A DNA stretch of 44,525 nt from JAGOGN01 sp036652735 (lineage in GTDB: Bacteria; Bacillota; Clostridia; Lachnospirales; Lachnospiraceae), in contig JAVVVI010000015.1 in NCBI GenBank assembly GCA_036652735.1, positions 1 through 44,525 on the forward strand, given 5' to 3'. Numbering within the stretch: the first letter of the stretch is position 1; the number at the start of each line of letters is the position of its first letter. Under the pieces are notes generated by a model. It made no database searches and was not told the DNA's origin. It saw only the letters and a program-made list of their open reading frames with translations. A program made the translations under genes and the position numbers. This document shows positions 9,363-18,766 of the stretch, piece after piece.

Positions 9363-10442
9363 TTACCGATTAAACAATGGTTTATTTCCTGTTTTTCTCT
9401 GCATTTGCTCAATATTGATTGCATAGTCAACAGCACAATTTTTTTCAATTATATCATTCTCATATAACTTGAAAATGGATTGATCCATTGTAACCATCCC
9501 AAGCTCATTACCGGACTGAATCACATTTTCAATCTGATAGTTCTTGCTGTCACGAATCATATTTCGAATTGCAGGTGTCATGTGCATAATCTCCATCGCC
9601 GGAACCATGCCGCCGTCCTTTTTTGGAAGAAGTTGCTGTGAAATTACACTGTTTAGCACCATTGATAGTTGAATCCGTATCTGGCTCTGCTGATTAGACG
9701 GAAACGAGTCAATGATTCGATCAATGGTGCTGACTGCTCCCTTGGTATGCAGCGTAGCAATTACCAAATGCCCTGTTTCTGCTGCTGTCATAGCAGTATG
9801 AATCGTCTCATAATCACGCATTTCCCCAAGAAGAATAACATCCGGTGCCTGTCTTAAGCAAGCGCGCAGGGCTGACAGATAATCGTTGGTATCAATCGCA
9901 ATTTCCCTCTGACTTATGATACTCTTATCATTCCTGTGTAAATACTCAATTGGATCCTCCAGTGTTATTACATGCGCATTTTTATGCTTATTAATATAGT
10001 CAATCATGCATGCCTGCGTGGTTGATTTTCCGCTCCCTGCCGTACCGGAAATAATCACAAGACCATGGGTGGATTTTGCAACGTTCATAACCTCTTCTGC
10101 TATTCCAAGTTCCTTATAATCCGGAATTTCAAATGCTACAATTCGAATTACAGCTGCCTGGGACCCCCTTTGAAAATAAGTATTTACACGAAATCTTGCC
10201 AGTTGTGGAATGGCAAATGAAAAATCGTCATCACCGGTTGCAATATAGGATGTCTGATCTCTTCCTTCATGTTGGAAAATCTCAGTTATATAGACCCTTG
10301 TTTCTTCCGGTGTTAATTTTTCTTCGTCCTTAGCTACTATTTTCCCTGCGATCTTAAAGCTCAATGCACCACCGGCAACCAGAAAAATATCAGATGCTTG
10401 TTCTTCTACTGCTTGTTCCAAAATCTTCTGAAGACTTCTCAT
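9363..10442 (-). CDS. pilT: PilT, type IV pilus retraction ATPase
   Basis: This is a 359-residue hexameric motor ATPase that drives retraction of type IV pili. Seen here: Walker A GTAGSGKST (133-141), the acidic Asp-box region ITLEDPIEYLH, Walker B ILLGEMRDYETI and the His-box GHLVIATLHT. The N-terminus has the PilT-type SDIFLVAG and RFRVNTYFQRG motifs. Length is normal for PilT. It is the last gene of a minus-strand pilus operon with pilC and small pilin-like genes. The assembly ATPase PilB and the prepilin peptidase are not in this window, so this is probably a secondary pilus locus. Confidence 0.93.
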   Translation of the reverse strand: MRSLQKILEQAVEEQASDIFLVAGGALSFKIAGKIVAKDEEKLTPEETRVYITEIFQHEGRDQTSYIATGDDDFSFAIPQLARFRVNTYFQRGSQAAVIRIVAFEIPDYKELGIAEEVMNVAKSTHGLVIISGTAGSGKSTTQACMIDYINKHKNAHVITLEDPIEYLHRNDKSIISQREIAIDTNDYLSALRACLRQAPDVILLGEMRDYETIHTAMTAAETGHLVIATLHTKGAVSTIDRIIDSFPSNQQSQIRIQLSMVLNSVISQQLLPKKDGGMVPAMEIMHMTPAIRNMIRDSKNYQIENVIQSGNELGMVTMDQSIFKLYENDIIEKNCAVDYAINIEQMQRKTGNKPLFNR

Positions 10443-10463
10443 ACACGTTTTCCTCTCTTGTAT

Positions 10464-10865
10464 TTAATCAAAGGTACCATCCCATATTTCCATTGAATCG
10501 TCCGGTTCCCATTCCGTAGTGGATACTTCTTTCCACTCTTGCACCTGATAAGTCTCATTTTTCTTACGAATTTTCACAGACAAAGTGCGTGTATCTGAAA
10601 TCTTACAGGTATAAGAATAACTATTTTTTTTTACTTTTACATCTTTTGGTATTTCTCCTTTGCGGATTTGGCTAAGTATTTGTTCCGCCTGTACATCTGC
10701 CTTGTAATAGGCTGTTACCGCCTCTTGCCCTTTGTCAGACAGCTTCTCATCTGCTCTTGCCGTAGATAGCATTAACAGGGAAAAAGTAAGCAGGCATAAT
10801 ACAGCAAAAATTGTAAGTAAAGAACTGCCGCCAACCGGTAATGGTATCCGATTCATTTTATTCAT
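10464..10865 (-). CDS. Small membrane or pilin-like protein of the type IV pilus operon
   Basis: This 133-residue protein has a short N-terminus, one membrane segment (GGSSLLTIFAVLCLLTFSLLM) and a soluble domain with a Lys-rich strand and the acidic end EWEPDDSMEIWDGTFD. I chose the Met at 10865, which overlaps the preceding gene by 8 bp, over an upstream in-frame Met that would add a basic extension overlapping that gene further. A hydrophobic helix then a short globular domain is the plan of minor pilins and pseudopilins, but no clear prepilin cleavage motif is visible. The name rests on operon position between pilT and other pilin-like genes. Confidence 0.7.
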   Translation of the reverse strand: MNKMNRIPLPVGGSSLLTIFAVLCLLTFSLLMLSTARADEKLSDKGQEAVTAYYKADVQAEQILSQIRKGEIPKDVKVKKNSYSYTCKISDTRTLSVKIRKKNETYQVQEWKEVSTTEWEPDDSMEIWDGTFD

Positions 10866-11259
10866 TCTTCTCCTCTTCCTGCCACGCAACTTCCAATTCA
10901 AACACAAGTTTCTTCTTATTGTTTTTTATGCTTATATTTGCTTTTGGAAGCGACTGATCCCTTTCATTCTTTCTTATGGTTACCGTATTTGTATGATCCA
11001 TAGTGGACGTCCAACTATTTTCTTTCCTTGTTCCCCCGAATTGTTCCTGCATTTTTTCTAAATCACCGGACACAGCTTTTAATGTCTCTGCTAGGATTTG
11101 TGCCTCATTAACCGCCAAATCCCTTTCACGGCTTGCTTTTGAAATCTTTCCGGAAAACACAACTGCCTGCACACAAAAAAGCGCCGTAATGGCAAAGACC
11201 AGAAGCATAATAAGCTGTTCCATCAGCACTAGAGGTGCTTTGTTTTTTCCTTCTTTCAC
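10858..11259 (-). CDS. Pilin-like protein of the type IV pilus operon
   Basis: This 133-residue protein starts MKEGKNKAPLVLMEQLIML, a basic leader then a hydrophobic helix with a Glu near the start. That resembles a type IV prepilin N-terminus, although the usual Gly before the cleavage site is missing. A helical region (KASRERDLAVNEAQILAETL) and a small strand-rich domain follow. The gene overlaps its upstream neighbour by 4 bp and its downstream neighbour by 8 bp, so the three are translated together. It is likely a minor pilin or an assembly-platform partner. The precise role is not visible. Confidence 0.7.
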   Translation of the reverse strand: MKEGKNKAPLVLMEQLIMLLVFAITALFCVQAVVFSGKISKASRERDLAVNEAQILAETLKAVSGDLEKMQEQFGGTRKENSWTSTMDHTNTVTIRKNERDQSLPKANISIKNNKKKLVFELEVAWQEEEKNE

Positions 11260-11759
11260 GGAAGCTCTTCCTCCTCACTCCTTAAGTATAAGCACATTGT
11301 GGATTCCGCTCCTGCCCCATCTACACAACGTACCCCAAGAAGATGCTCTTCTTTTGAAAATTCCAGTGCCTTTGCCTGCATAATTGGGTTTCCATCCTCC
11401 GGTGCAGCCTCCACGCCCGGAAGGGTTAATAATTCTCGAATATACCCCTTATAATAATAAATCCTTGTATCATACACCTCCCGGTCAATGCTCTGGTACA
11501 GATGTAAGGTTTCAATTCCATCCTTCTTATGAGAAAACCCCCCAACGTCTACTCCACCTTCGGTATCATTGTGACGTACCTTTGCCGCTATGTAGGATAC
11601 TCCGATGCGTTGATTATAGGACTCATTGTTTTTCTTAACCAAATCCTTATATTTTCCAGCACCAAGTAATAATAAGATTACAATTAATGCCCCATAAATT
11701 CCAAAAAGCAATAAGACAAACAGGCTGTCTATGCTGTGTTCCTCTGTTCTTTTTTTCAT
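11256..11759 (-). CDS. DUF4860-like membrane protein of the type IV pilus operon
   Basis: This 167-residue protein has an N-terminal membrane helix (SLFVLLLFGIYGALIVILLLLGAG) and an extracytoplasmic domain with RIGVSYIAAKVRHND, then LHLYQS and YYYKGYIRELL. The pattern fits my memory of the DUF4860 family found in clostridial pilus operons; I could not search to confirm. It overlaps the next gene by 4 bp. A role as a pilus accessory or minor pilin is inferred from context. Confidence 0.7.
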   Translation of the reverse strand: MKKRTEEHSIDSLFVLLLFGIYGALIVILLLLGAGKYKDLVKKNNESYNQRIGVSYIAAKVRHNDTEGGVDVGGFSHKKDGIETLHLYQSIDREVYDTRIYYYKGYIRELLTLPGVEAAPEDGNPIMQAKALEFSKEEHLLGVRCVDGAGAESTMCLYLRSEEEELP

Positions 11760-11780
11760 CCCATGCTACCTCCCACCTGT

Positions 11781-12083
11781 TCAGTTCTTATTTGGGATTA
11801 CCGTCACTGTTGGCATTATATTATCTGCGAAAACTTCATAAAACACCGCATACTGTTTTTGGTCAATTATAATCCCATATTCTTTTTCCAGGTACTTTAG
11901 AGTTGGCGGATATATTCCCTCCGTTGCATAGCAGGTCATGATTGCTCGGTGTATGGAATCTTCTAATTGTTTCCCGGCTTCCAGATCCTGACCATCTGAA
12001 ATATTATTTAATGCCAGAAATAAGAATAAAAACATGCCTGCTATTAAGAAAAATGTGACAAGTATGCCACCCTTTTTTTTCAT
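11781..12083 (-). CDS. Small single-pass protein of the type IV pilus operon
   Basis: This 100-residue protein has an N-terminal membrane segment (GILVTFFLIAGMFLFLFLALN). A short soluble domain follows, with LEDSIHRAIMTCYATEG and YPPTLKYLEKEYGI, a layout like the first part of a small pilin domain. It lies between pilC and the DUF4860-like gene. I do not recognise a named family. Confidence 0.65.
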   Translation of the reverse strand: MKKKGGILVTFFLIAGMFLFLFLALNNISDGQDLEAGKQLEDSIHRAIMTCYATEGIYPPTLKYLEKEYGIIIDQKQYAVFYEVFADNIMPTVTVIPNKN

Positions 12084-12094
12084 TTAGCACCCTC

Positions 12095-13141
12095 CTATCC
12101 TATTGATGACATAATATTTATTAATGGCAGCATAACCGCAATCAGAATAATTCCAACGAGAATGGATGCGGTAATAACAATTGTTGGCTCTACACGGTTA
12201 ACTTTACATTGAATATCATATTCTGCGTCCTCCTGGAGGCGTCGTGCGATTTCCCGAATAACAGTATCTCCATTACCGCTGCGAATTCCAAGTTCCAGCA
12301 TCCTGCAGTCTTTGGCTTCTAATAGCTTCGTCTCCCGAATTGCCTGGGCCAATCCCATTCCTTCTTCCAGTTTTTGCAAACAAGTGTCACACTTTTTTTT
12401 CGATTTTGGAGAATCTTTTTGAAACACCGCCGCCAGCTTAAATGCTTTTTCTACCTCTAATCCACTCATCATTCCCATGGAGATTGCCGCTGCAAAACGC
12501 GCCCCTTTTATCTTTTTTGCAATGCCTCTTTCTCCAAAAAAATGTATATATTTTGCAATGACTGCCACTCTTGCCGTCTCATTCCACCAAAATAATAACG
12601 CAATGACTGCTGCTACTGCCAGCATTATAAATAGAATCGGCAATCCATTCTTTAATAGAATTCCCAATTGCAAAAGACCTCCTGCAAGTCCCTTCATCTG
12701 TCCCCCGAGCTGCTCATATACTTTATTAAATATGGGAAGTACTTTAATCAGGAGCACAAATAAAATTAAAAGCATCAACCCCATTAAAATCACCGGATAA
12801 AACACCGCTGATTTAATTTCACGAATCAATCTGGAATGATTCTCATAATATTCAGACAGCGCCTGAAAGGTATCTTCCTGTCTGCCTGCTGCTTCACCTG
12901 CTTCTGCCATATGGATTACATAATCCGGAACGCACCCTGCTTCCTTCAGTGCAGCAGAAATTGTTTTTCCACTCTCAACTAATTTGGATAAATTAGACAG
13001 CCTTACCTTTGCCTGTACCTGTGTCTCGTCCTCTGCCAATAATTGTAAACCATCACTAATTTGAATTCCTGCATGGAGTAGCAAAGCAATCTCCATACAA
13101 AATGCAGAAATTTCTTCGTCTGACATTTTTTTACTCTTCAT
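12095..13141 (-). CDS. pilC: PilC/GspF-type pilus assembly platform protein
   Basis: This 348-residue inner-membrane protein belongs to the type II secretion F family, the platform on which pilin polymerises. It has two repeats of the F domain (residues about 10-130 and 210-335; note FCMEIALLLHAGIQISDGL and FAAAISMGMMSGLEVEKAF). Three membrane segments are visible, the last near the C-terminus (ILVGIILIAVMLPLINIM). The ATG at 13141 is preceded by AGGGAGTATGT and lies 10 bp after the transglutaminase gene; a longer in-frame start would overlap that gene. It begins the run of pilus genes that ends with pilT. Confidence 0.9.
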   Translation of the reverse strand: MKSKKMSDEEISAFCMEIALLLHAGIQISDGLQLLAEDETQVQAKVRLSNLSKLVESGKTISAALKEAGCVPDYVIHMAEAGEAAGRQEDTFQALSEYYENHSRLIREIKSAVFYPVILMGLMLLILFVLLIKVLPIFNKVYEQLGGQMKGLAGGLLQLGILLKNGLPILFIMLAVAAVIALLFWWNETARVAVIAKYIHFFGERGIAKKIKGARFAAAISMGMMSGLEVEKAFKLAAVFQKDSPKSKKKCDTCLQKLEEGMGLAQAIRETKLLEAKDCRMLELGIRSGNGDTVIREIARRLQEDAEYDIQCKVNRVEPTIVITASILVGIILIAVMLPLINIMSSIG

Positions 13142-13151
13142 ACATACTCCC

Positions 13152-14009
13152 TTAATACAAGTATTTCGCTTTATAATGAGATGGATCCTCAATATATTTT
13201 TTTATTGCTTTTCTTGACTGTGCCGAAGATGCCAGTGTTGGATCAATGAGCTTCCAGGTCTTTCCATTAAAGAAAACCATTCCATCTACCCAGCCGCTTT
13301 CTTCTGTATAAATATTTAACCATGCATGATATGCCGTTCCACAGTACCCAACCACCATTTTTGTGGGAACGTTCCTGCTTCTTAGCATCGCTGCCATGAC
13401 TGCTGCATAATCAAAACAAATTCCTTTTTTTTCTTTTAAGACTAAGTCTACATTTGGTAAATATCCACTTTGAACGGTGGCTGCTTTTTTCTTATCATAT
13501 TTGAAATTCTCGGTTACATACTCATATATTTTTTTTACTTTTTCAACCGGATCTTTTTCCCCTTTTGTCAGCGTCTTTGCCTTTTTTACTACCTTACTTT
13601 TACTTGTATAATTAACAAACTGATTCGGCTTTAAAAAGGGTCCGAATTTGTCATTCATCTTTACAGTAAAACTATGTGCAATTACCTGGGCATAACTTTT
13701 TCCGCTGATATTCTGATACACATTGACCTGATAGGATCCATTCCCCGCTGACAGTGGAAAAACCTCTGTCTTTCCCTGCTTTAAATCATAGGTATATACC
13801 ACATGATCCGGACCTGTAACTCTGGCTTTCAGTCTCTTTGTTGTTTGCTTTGTATACTGAACCTTAACAAATCCCTCTTCTACCTTAGAACAGTCAATCA
13901 CACAGTACTGATTTTCTTTCTTATCTGCTGCTTCTATCTGAAAAAAAGAGTGCCAAAGCAAACAGCCGCTAACTACCATAAGGCATGCCATCCTTATTTT
14001 TTTATTCAT
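13152..14009 (-). CDS. Secreted transglutaminase-like protein
   Basis: This 285-residue protein has an N-terminal signal sequence (possibly a lipoprotein signal, since VVSGC occurs at about 12-16). A C-terminal transglutaminase-like domain carries GICFDYAAVMAAMLR (Cys), GTAYHAWLNIY (His) and WKLIDPTLAS (Asp), the catalytic triad of this papain-like fold. Such domains act as proteases, peptide transferases or peptidoglycan-associated enzymes. The middle part is a beta-rich domain of unknown function. It stands 10 bp before pilC and may process or tether surface proteins in this locus, but its substrate is unknown. Confidence 0.85.
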   Translation of the reverse strand: MNKKIRMACLMVVSGCLLWHSFFQIEAADKKENQYCVIDCSKVEEGFVKVQYTKQTTKRLKARVTGPDHVVYTYDLKQGKTEVFPLSAGNGSYQVNVYQNISGKSYAQVIAHSFTVKMNDKFGPFLKPNQFVNYTSKSKVVKKAKTLTKGEKDPVEKVKKIYEYVTENFKYDKKKAATVQSGYLPNVDLVLKEKKGICFDYAAVMAAMLRSRNVPTKMVVGYCGTAYHAWLNIYTEESGWVDGMVFFNGKTWKLIDPTLASSAQSRKAIKKYIEDPSHYKAKYLY

Positions 14010-14102
14010 AAAGATTCCCCCTTTTACACACTGATTTTCCTTACTGCATAGCCTATTTATTTAGTTCATTTTACTATCTTTTTCAACTAAAGTAAAGGGC
14101 TA

Positions 14103-15788
14103 TCAATGGCAATATTCTTTGCATAACTGTAAATAAACACAGGAAGACCACGAAAATGCAGGATCATCATATCCTTCCCCGGTAGATGGATTATAGTTCT
14201 CTGCCATCAGTCCTATGGCTGCTGCCTTAATAAATTTTTCCCCAAGGCGTTTCGCTACATCTTTATATCCATTTACTGCGAGGGCATCAATGAAGAGATA
14301 GGTCGTTGGTGCCCACATCGGGCCCAGCCAATATCCCCCTTCTTTATATTTATTGCTGGCAAGTGCTTCCGTTGCAAGACCATACGTGGATTCAAAACGC
14401 TCTTCCAAATCCTTAACCATTTGTTCAAGTACAGTTTTTTCCATTCGATATCCAATCAAAATAGGCAAATAAAGTAAAAGACTGTCTCCTTCCATTATCG
14501 GTTTTCCCTCCGGAACATAAAATGCCCGATACTGGCCATCTATGTAAAAATGGTCCTGATACTTTTTAAAATAATGATCCCCTTTGATTTTCCATTCCAA
14601 AGAAGCGGTTTCATCCCCTAACTCATGGGCTGTTTTACTAAGCCAATCCATTTGGAAGATCAAAAAGGCAGATAAATCCGGAGACTCTACCGGAAATCCT
14701 TTGTGAAAAACAGATGCGTTATCCCATCCCGAATCATTCCCATGATAATAAACCGGAAATTCTGCACGATCATCTCTCCGATATTCCATCCAGTAATGAG
14801 TAATTCCACAAAGACTTTGATACACCTGACTTAATCGCTCCCTCTCATTAAAAAATGGATTCTGCTTTCTCATTTTTTCATATGCCCAGGCAAATATGGG
14901 CGGCTTCACGCAGTTATAGGATGCAAATGTCTCGTTTACATAATCCGGATAGCATCCACTATGATCCTGATGATCAAAGAATATTTTTAATTGTCCAAAT
15001 GCCAATTCCGGTTTCTTACCGCTTAAGAAAATTGCACCAAAGCAATTATCCCAGCTCCATATATTATTCATCCAATTCATTGACATGTACATCGCATCAG
15101 AGGTTAGAATTCCCTCCTTACATACCATATTACAATAGGTTAGATAAATTGCCAGATTTTTTATTTCTCCCTGGCATCCTCCGTCTTCATTCCATAAGTT
15201 TTCCCATTTCTGATATTGATGCTGCGCTGTATTTTTTGCCTCTTCGTAGGTTGTTCTCCCGCTTTTTTTACAAATGGTACGATAACCTTCTATGGTAATA
15301 TAGGACTCCGATTTTCTTCCCAAAGTATTTACCATTATCTTTGCATCCTTACTTCCGATCACATCAAATCTTTGTTTTTCTGCAATTGTGCCCTGGATAC
15401 CTGTAAACATTATCTTGCGCTGCTTATCATACAAATGATGCTCAAAACGATTCTCAGAAAGTGGAACCAGTGTATTGTATGCTCCTCCCATTGCTTCAAA
15501 AATCAAGGTAAGATTTTTGACTTTACAATGGACCCTGTCCCCTTCTTCCATTACAAATCCAACCATTCCATCCTTTGTTTTTTTACTTATTAACCGTAAT
15601 TCTGTCTCGGTTCTCTTAACTTCAATCTCTTCATCAACATGATCCTGAATGATTATTCTGTACATATTAGATGGTGCCTCATCACCACCATGCATATCAC
15701 GCAAAAAAATTCCCTGCTCTTCTATCTTGGATATTACCAGATAAGAACCATAGGTACTAAATGGTATTTGGCTTAGACTATATCTCAT
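14103..15788 (-). CDS. MGH1-like (alpha/alpha)6 glycoside hydrolase
   Basis: This 561-residue cytoplasmic protein has no signal peptide. Residues about 1-190 are beta-rich. The remainder has the repeated Trp- and Asp-rich helices of the GH63/GH37-like (alpha/alpha)6 hydrolases, with WSWDNCFGAIFLS, PDYVNETFASYNCVKPPIFAW, GNDSGWDNASVFHKG, YWLGPMWAPTTYLFIDAL and GYDDPAFSWSSCVYLQL. Members cleave alpha-linked sugars such as trehalose or mannosylglycerate; the substrate here cannot be told from sequence. It is 18 bp downstream of the GGDEF-EAL gene, probably in the same transcript. Confidence 0.82.
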   Translation of the reverse strand: MRYSLSQIPFSTYGSYLVISKIEEQGIFLRDMHGGDEAPSNMYRIIIQDHVDEEIEVKRTETELRLISKKTKDGMVGFVMEEGDRVHCKVKNLTLIFEAMGGAYNTLVPLSENRFEHHLYDKQRKIMFTGIQGTIAEKQRFDVIGSKDAKIMVNTLGRKSESYITIEGYRTICKKSGRTTYEEAKNTAQHQYQKWENLWNEDGGCQGEIKNLAIYLTYCNMVCKEGILTSDAMYMSMNWMNNIWSWDNCFGAIFLSGKKPELAFGQLKIFFDHQDHSGCYPDYVNETFASYNCVKPPIFAWAYEKMRKQNPFFNERERLSQVYQSLCGITHYWMEYRRDDRAEFPVYYHGNDSGWDNASVFHKGFPVESPDLSAFLIFQMDWLSKTAHELGDETASLEWKIKGDHYFKKYQDHFYIDGQYRAFYVPEGKPIMEGDSLLLYLPILIGYRMEKTVLEQMVKDLEERFESTYGLATEALASNKYKEGGYWLGPMWAPTTYLFIDALAVNGYKDVAKRLGEKFIKAAAIGLMAENYNPSTGEGYDDPAFSWSSCVYLQLCKEYCH

Positions 15789-15806
15789 TCTTACTCCCCC
15801 CCGTTT

Positions 15807-18731
15807 CTATTTCATAAGCTCATTTATTTCTCTTACTTTTTCTTTGAATGCAGTGGTGTCAAAATCAGGCTTTGTCATAGGTCTTGCTACATAATACCCT
15901 TGTATGTAATCTACCCCTGCTTTTAATAACACAGTCAATTCCTGTTCCGTCTCAACCCCCTCTGCAATTACACTTATCTTCCTTTCTCTCGCAAATAAAA
16001 TTGTCTTTTTTATAATATCTAATTTGTTCGTATCACAATCTACTCCATCAATTAAAAACCGATCAATTTTAATAAACTGAGGTTCCATATTTAATAAAAG
16101 CATATCATTGGCATAACCGGAACCATAATCATCAATTGCCAGTTTTGCCCCCCAGAGTTTTGCAAGACTTTTCTTTTTTTGCAATGGATACTCATCAATA
16201 CTTTCATTCTCCGTTATTTCAATAACAAGAGAATTCAAAATATCCTTATGTACATAAGCAAGTTCTTGGTATTCCTGTTCTTTTAAGACCTGATTTGGAA
16301 CTGAATTCAAGAATATTTTAGTTCCCTTTAAGAGTTCGCTATACCGTTTGGTGAGGTCCATAACCATATAAAATGTATTTTTCTCCACCTTCCACAACTG
16401 GCCCTCTGCCTGTGCCAGATTCAACAGTTTATCCGGCGAATTAATTTTCTTTCCTCTTGGGCGCATAAGTGCTTCATATCCATAGAGCGAACCATCAACA
16501 CCACTAACAATCGGCTGAAATACATATTCCAACAGCTGCTCATCTAATATGGTATTCAATTCTTCTTTTCCTGTAACCATATAGGATTGAGCCTGATATA
16601 ATTTAGGGTCAAATTCACGAATTCCCCCTTTTGTTGTATGTTTTCCCTGGTACATTGCAAAGTCCGCATACCGAAGAAGTGTCTCTGCATCCTCGGCATC
16701 CATTGGATACCAAGCCACACCGGAAGACATTTTGTACCGGAAGGTTGTTTTATCCGGTAGAATCAGCAATTCCTCTGCTAACTCCAGATACAATCCATAC
16801 ACTATTTTACGAATATCCTCTATGGAATCATATCCATAAAGGAAAAAATAAAATTCATCTCCGGACATTCTTCCAAAGACAGCATTCTTTCCTGCAAAAT
16901 ATTTAGCAAAAAAACTTGCCATTAATTTAATATACTGATCCCCTAAATCATGACCATACGTATCGTTCAAATGTTTGAGATTATCTAAATCTCCCATAAC
17001 AAATCCGGCATATTTAAAGTCTCCTGCTGCAAAAATAGCATTTACCTTCCGCCAAAAAGCAAAACGATTGTATATTCCCGTTAATGCATCAAAATCACGG
17101 TCATGCTGAAGGGTTAAACGGGCACGTTCTTCTTTTGTCCGGTCTACTACAACTCCAACTTCACCGTTTTCGGTGGTTATCTTTTCAATTTTCAGCCATC
17201 GATTCAATTCTTTTCCATATTGATACAATCCCTCTTCTGTTTGATGAGATCTGATTTCACGCATGCAGGAAATAAAGGATTCTTTTTCAACCAGTCCCTG
17301 TTCATCTGCCTGAAGGCCAAGCATATTTGCCAGCACCAATGAGATTTTCACAAATTTGTCTTTGCTCTTATATTCATAGGAACCTATATCCAAATTAACC
17401 ATATCGATGATTTTATCGGTTTTTAATGCAGAGTTAAGCACATCTGCATTGAGTTGCTCCACCGCCTTCGACAACTCATCAATCTCCAAAATTCCTGTGG
17501 CGCCCAAACTTAGGGTTTGTCCCGGCATAAAAGAACGTATTTTTTTAATTAACTCCTGCAATGGTTTCGTAAAGAAAAAGCTCAACAATACCGATAATAA
17601 AATTCCTATCACAAGAGAGCCGAAAAGAGCAACCGAAAGTGCTTTTGTAAGCACTTTTGCATTTTTTTCTAAGGATGATTGGTTTGTAACCCCCATTAAA
17701 TACAAGTTTTTATCTTCAAAGGGAGTATTTCGATCATACAATGCAATTTTTTGATAATTAACTGCCAGCTGTTCTCCCTCTTCTGATTGGATGGAATACC
17801 CTTCAAATACACGGTTCTCAAGTTTCACCTTAATTTTTTCCCCTAATGGCAATCGGTTTCTCATTTCCGCACCCTGAACCATCGCGGCTTGAAGTCCGCC
17901 ATCTTTACAATCTGTTGCAATTGCATATCCACCTGCTCTACCTGTTAATTCCGTCGACGGAAGCAATTTGAATATATATTCCTGTGAAAGTTCTACTCCT
18001 AACACGCCAAATACCTGACCGGATGGGGACAATAAGGGTTTCGTATATGTAATTGTGTTTGCATTATCATCATAAAGGGAAGGTGATACATCCCAGTATC
18101 CAAGATGCTTGGGATTTTGCCCGATTTTTGCCGCATTATAGGGCTTATAAAAAATATCCCGATTTTCCTTTGTAAATGTAATCCCATAGTTCCACGAAAT
18201 ATGAAGTGGAATCTTAAATTCATTTAAAAATTCCAGGGGTCCTTTTAAAATTAACAAATCACTGTTATTCTTTAAATCATTATAATCCGGCTCACCATCC
18301 ACAAAATAAAGACAGGAATGTGCGGATGTTTCCATAATATTATCATTCAAAATCAAAAATATTCCTGTAGTTCCGGTCTCCCGCAATGTTCTCAGCAATG
18401 GTTTGGTACTCTGTTCTAAAAAATGAAGTGTTTCCTTCTCTGTGAGTACATTTCCTTCTTGTGTCTCCGGGTACAACGCCGAGATAATGGTTGCAGAATC
18501 GTCAATTTTTGACCAGCGGTTGTGTAACTCACTTTCAATGTAATTTTTACGATTCTTTACTGTTTTCTGAAAATTTTCATATGCATGATCAGAAAGAGCC
18601 GGAATCACATTGCTCACTTTAATGGCTCCTCCAATCAACAGGATCTGCCCACACACAATTATGATTACAGCAGCAACCATACTAAATAAGGCAGAATGTC
18701 CCTTTTTCTTGGGCATTGTATTTTCCTCCAT
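15807..18731 (-). CDS. Cache-GGDEF-EAL cyclic-di-GMP signalling enzyme
   Basis: This 974-residue transmembrane protein has an N-terminal membrane helix and an extracytoplasmic sensor of the Cache type (about 40-350). A second helix (LSVALFGSLVIGILLSVLLSF) and a HAMP- or PAS-like linker follow. The GGDEF domain (about 555-715) carries RMSGDEF, with Ser for the first Gly, a variant that can still be active. The EAL domain (about 725-970) has YEALMRPRG, VIEITENES, AIDDYGSGYA and IAEGVETEQEL, so a working phosphodiesterase is likely. It would set local cyclic-di-GMP, which commonly controls type IV pili and matrix, both encoded here. It lies 35 bp after an orphan solute-binding lipoprotein that may feed its sensor. 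Confidence 0.9.
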   Translation of the reverse strand: MEENTMPKKKGHSALFSMVAAVIIIVCGQILLIGGAIKVSNVIPALSDHAYENFQKTVKNRKNYIESELHNRWSKIDDSATIISALYPETQEGNVLTEKETLHFLEQSTKPLLRTLRETGTTGIFLILNDNIMETSAHSCLYFVDGEPDYNDLKNNSDLLILKGPLEFLNEFKIPLHISWNYGITFTKENRDIFYKPYNAAKIGQNPKHLGYWDVSPSLYDDNANTITYTKPLLSPSGQVFGVLGVELSQEYIFKLLPSTELTGRAGGYAIATDCKDGGLQAAMVQGAEMRNRLPLGEKIKVKLENRVFEGYSIQSEEGEQLAVNYQKIALYDRNTPFEDKNLYLMGVTNQSSLEKNAKVLTKALSVALFGSLVIGILLSVLLSFFFTKPLQELIKKIRSFMPGQTLSLGATGILEIDELSKAVEQLNADVLNSALKTDKIIDMVNLDIGSYEYKSKDKFVKISLVLANMLGLQADEQGLVEKESFISCMREIRSHQTEEGLYQYGKELNRWLKIEKITTENGEVGVVVDRTKEERARLTLQHDRDFDALTGIYNRFAFWRKVNAIFAAGDFKYAGFVMGDLDNLKHLNDTYGHDLGDQYIKLMASFFAKYFAGKNAVFGRMSGDEFYFFLYGYDSIEDIRKIVYGLYLELAEELLILPDKTTFRYKMSSGVAWYPMDAEDAETLLRYADFAMYQGKHTTKGGIREFDPKLYQAQSYMVTGKEELNTILDEQLLEYVFQPIVSGVDGSLYGYEALMRPRGKKINSPDKLLNLAQAEGQLWKVEKNTFYMVMDLTKRYSELLKGTKIFLNSVPNQVLKEQEYQELAYVHKDILNSLVIEITENESIDEYPLQKKKSLAKLWGAKLAIDDYGSGYANDMLLLNMEPQFIKIDRFLIDGVDCDTNKLDIIKKTILFARERKISVIAEGVETEQELTVLLKAGVDYIQGYYVARPMTKPDFDTTAFKEKVREINELMK

Positions 18732-18766
18732 ATAAACGTTTATTTTTGTACTCTTATTCTTTTGTC

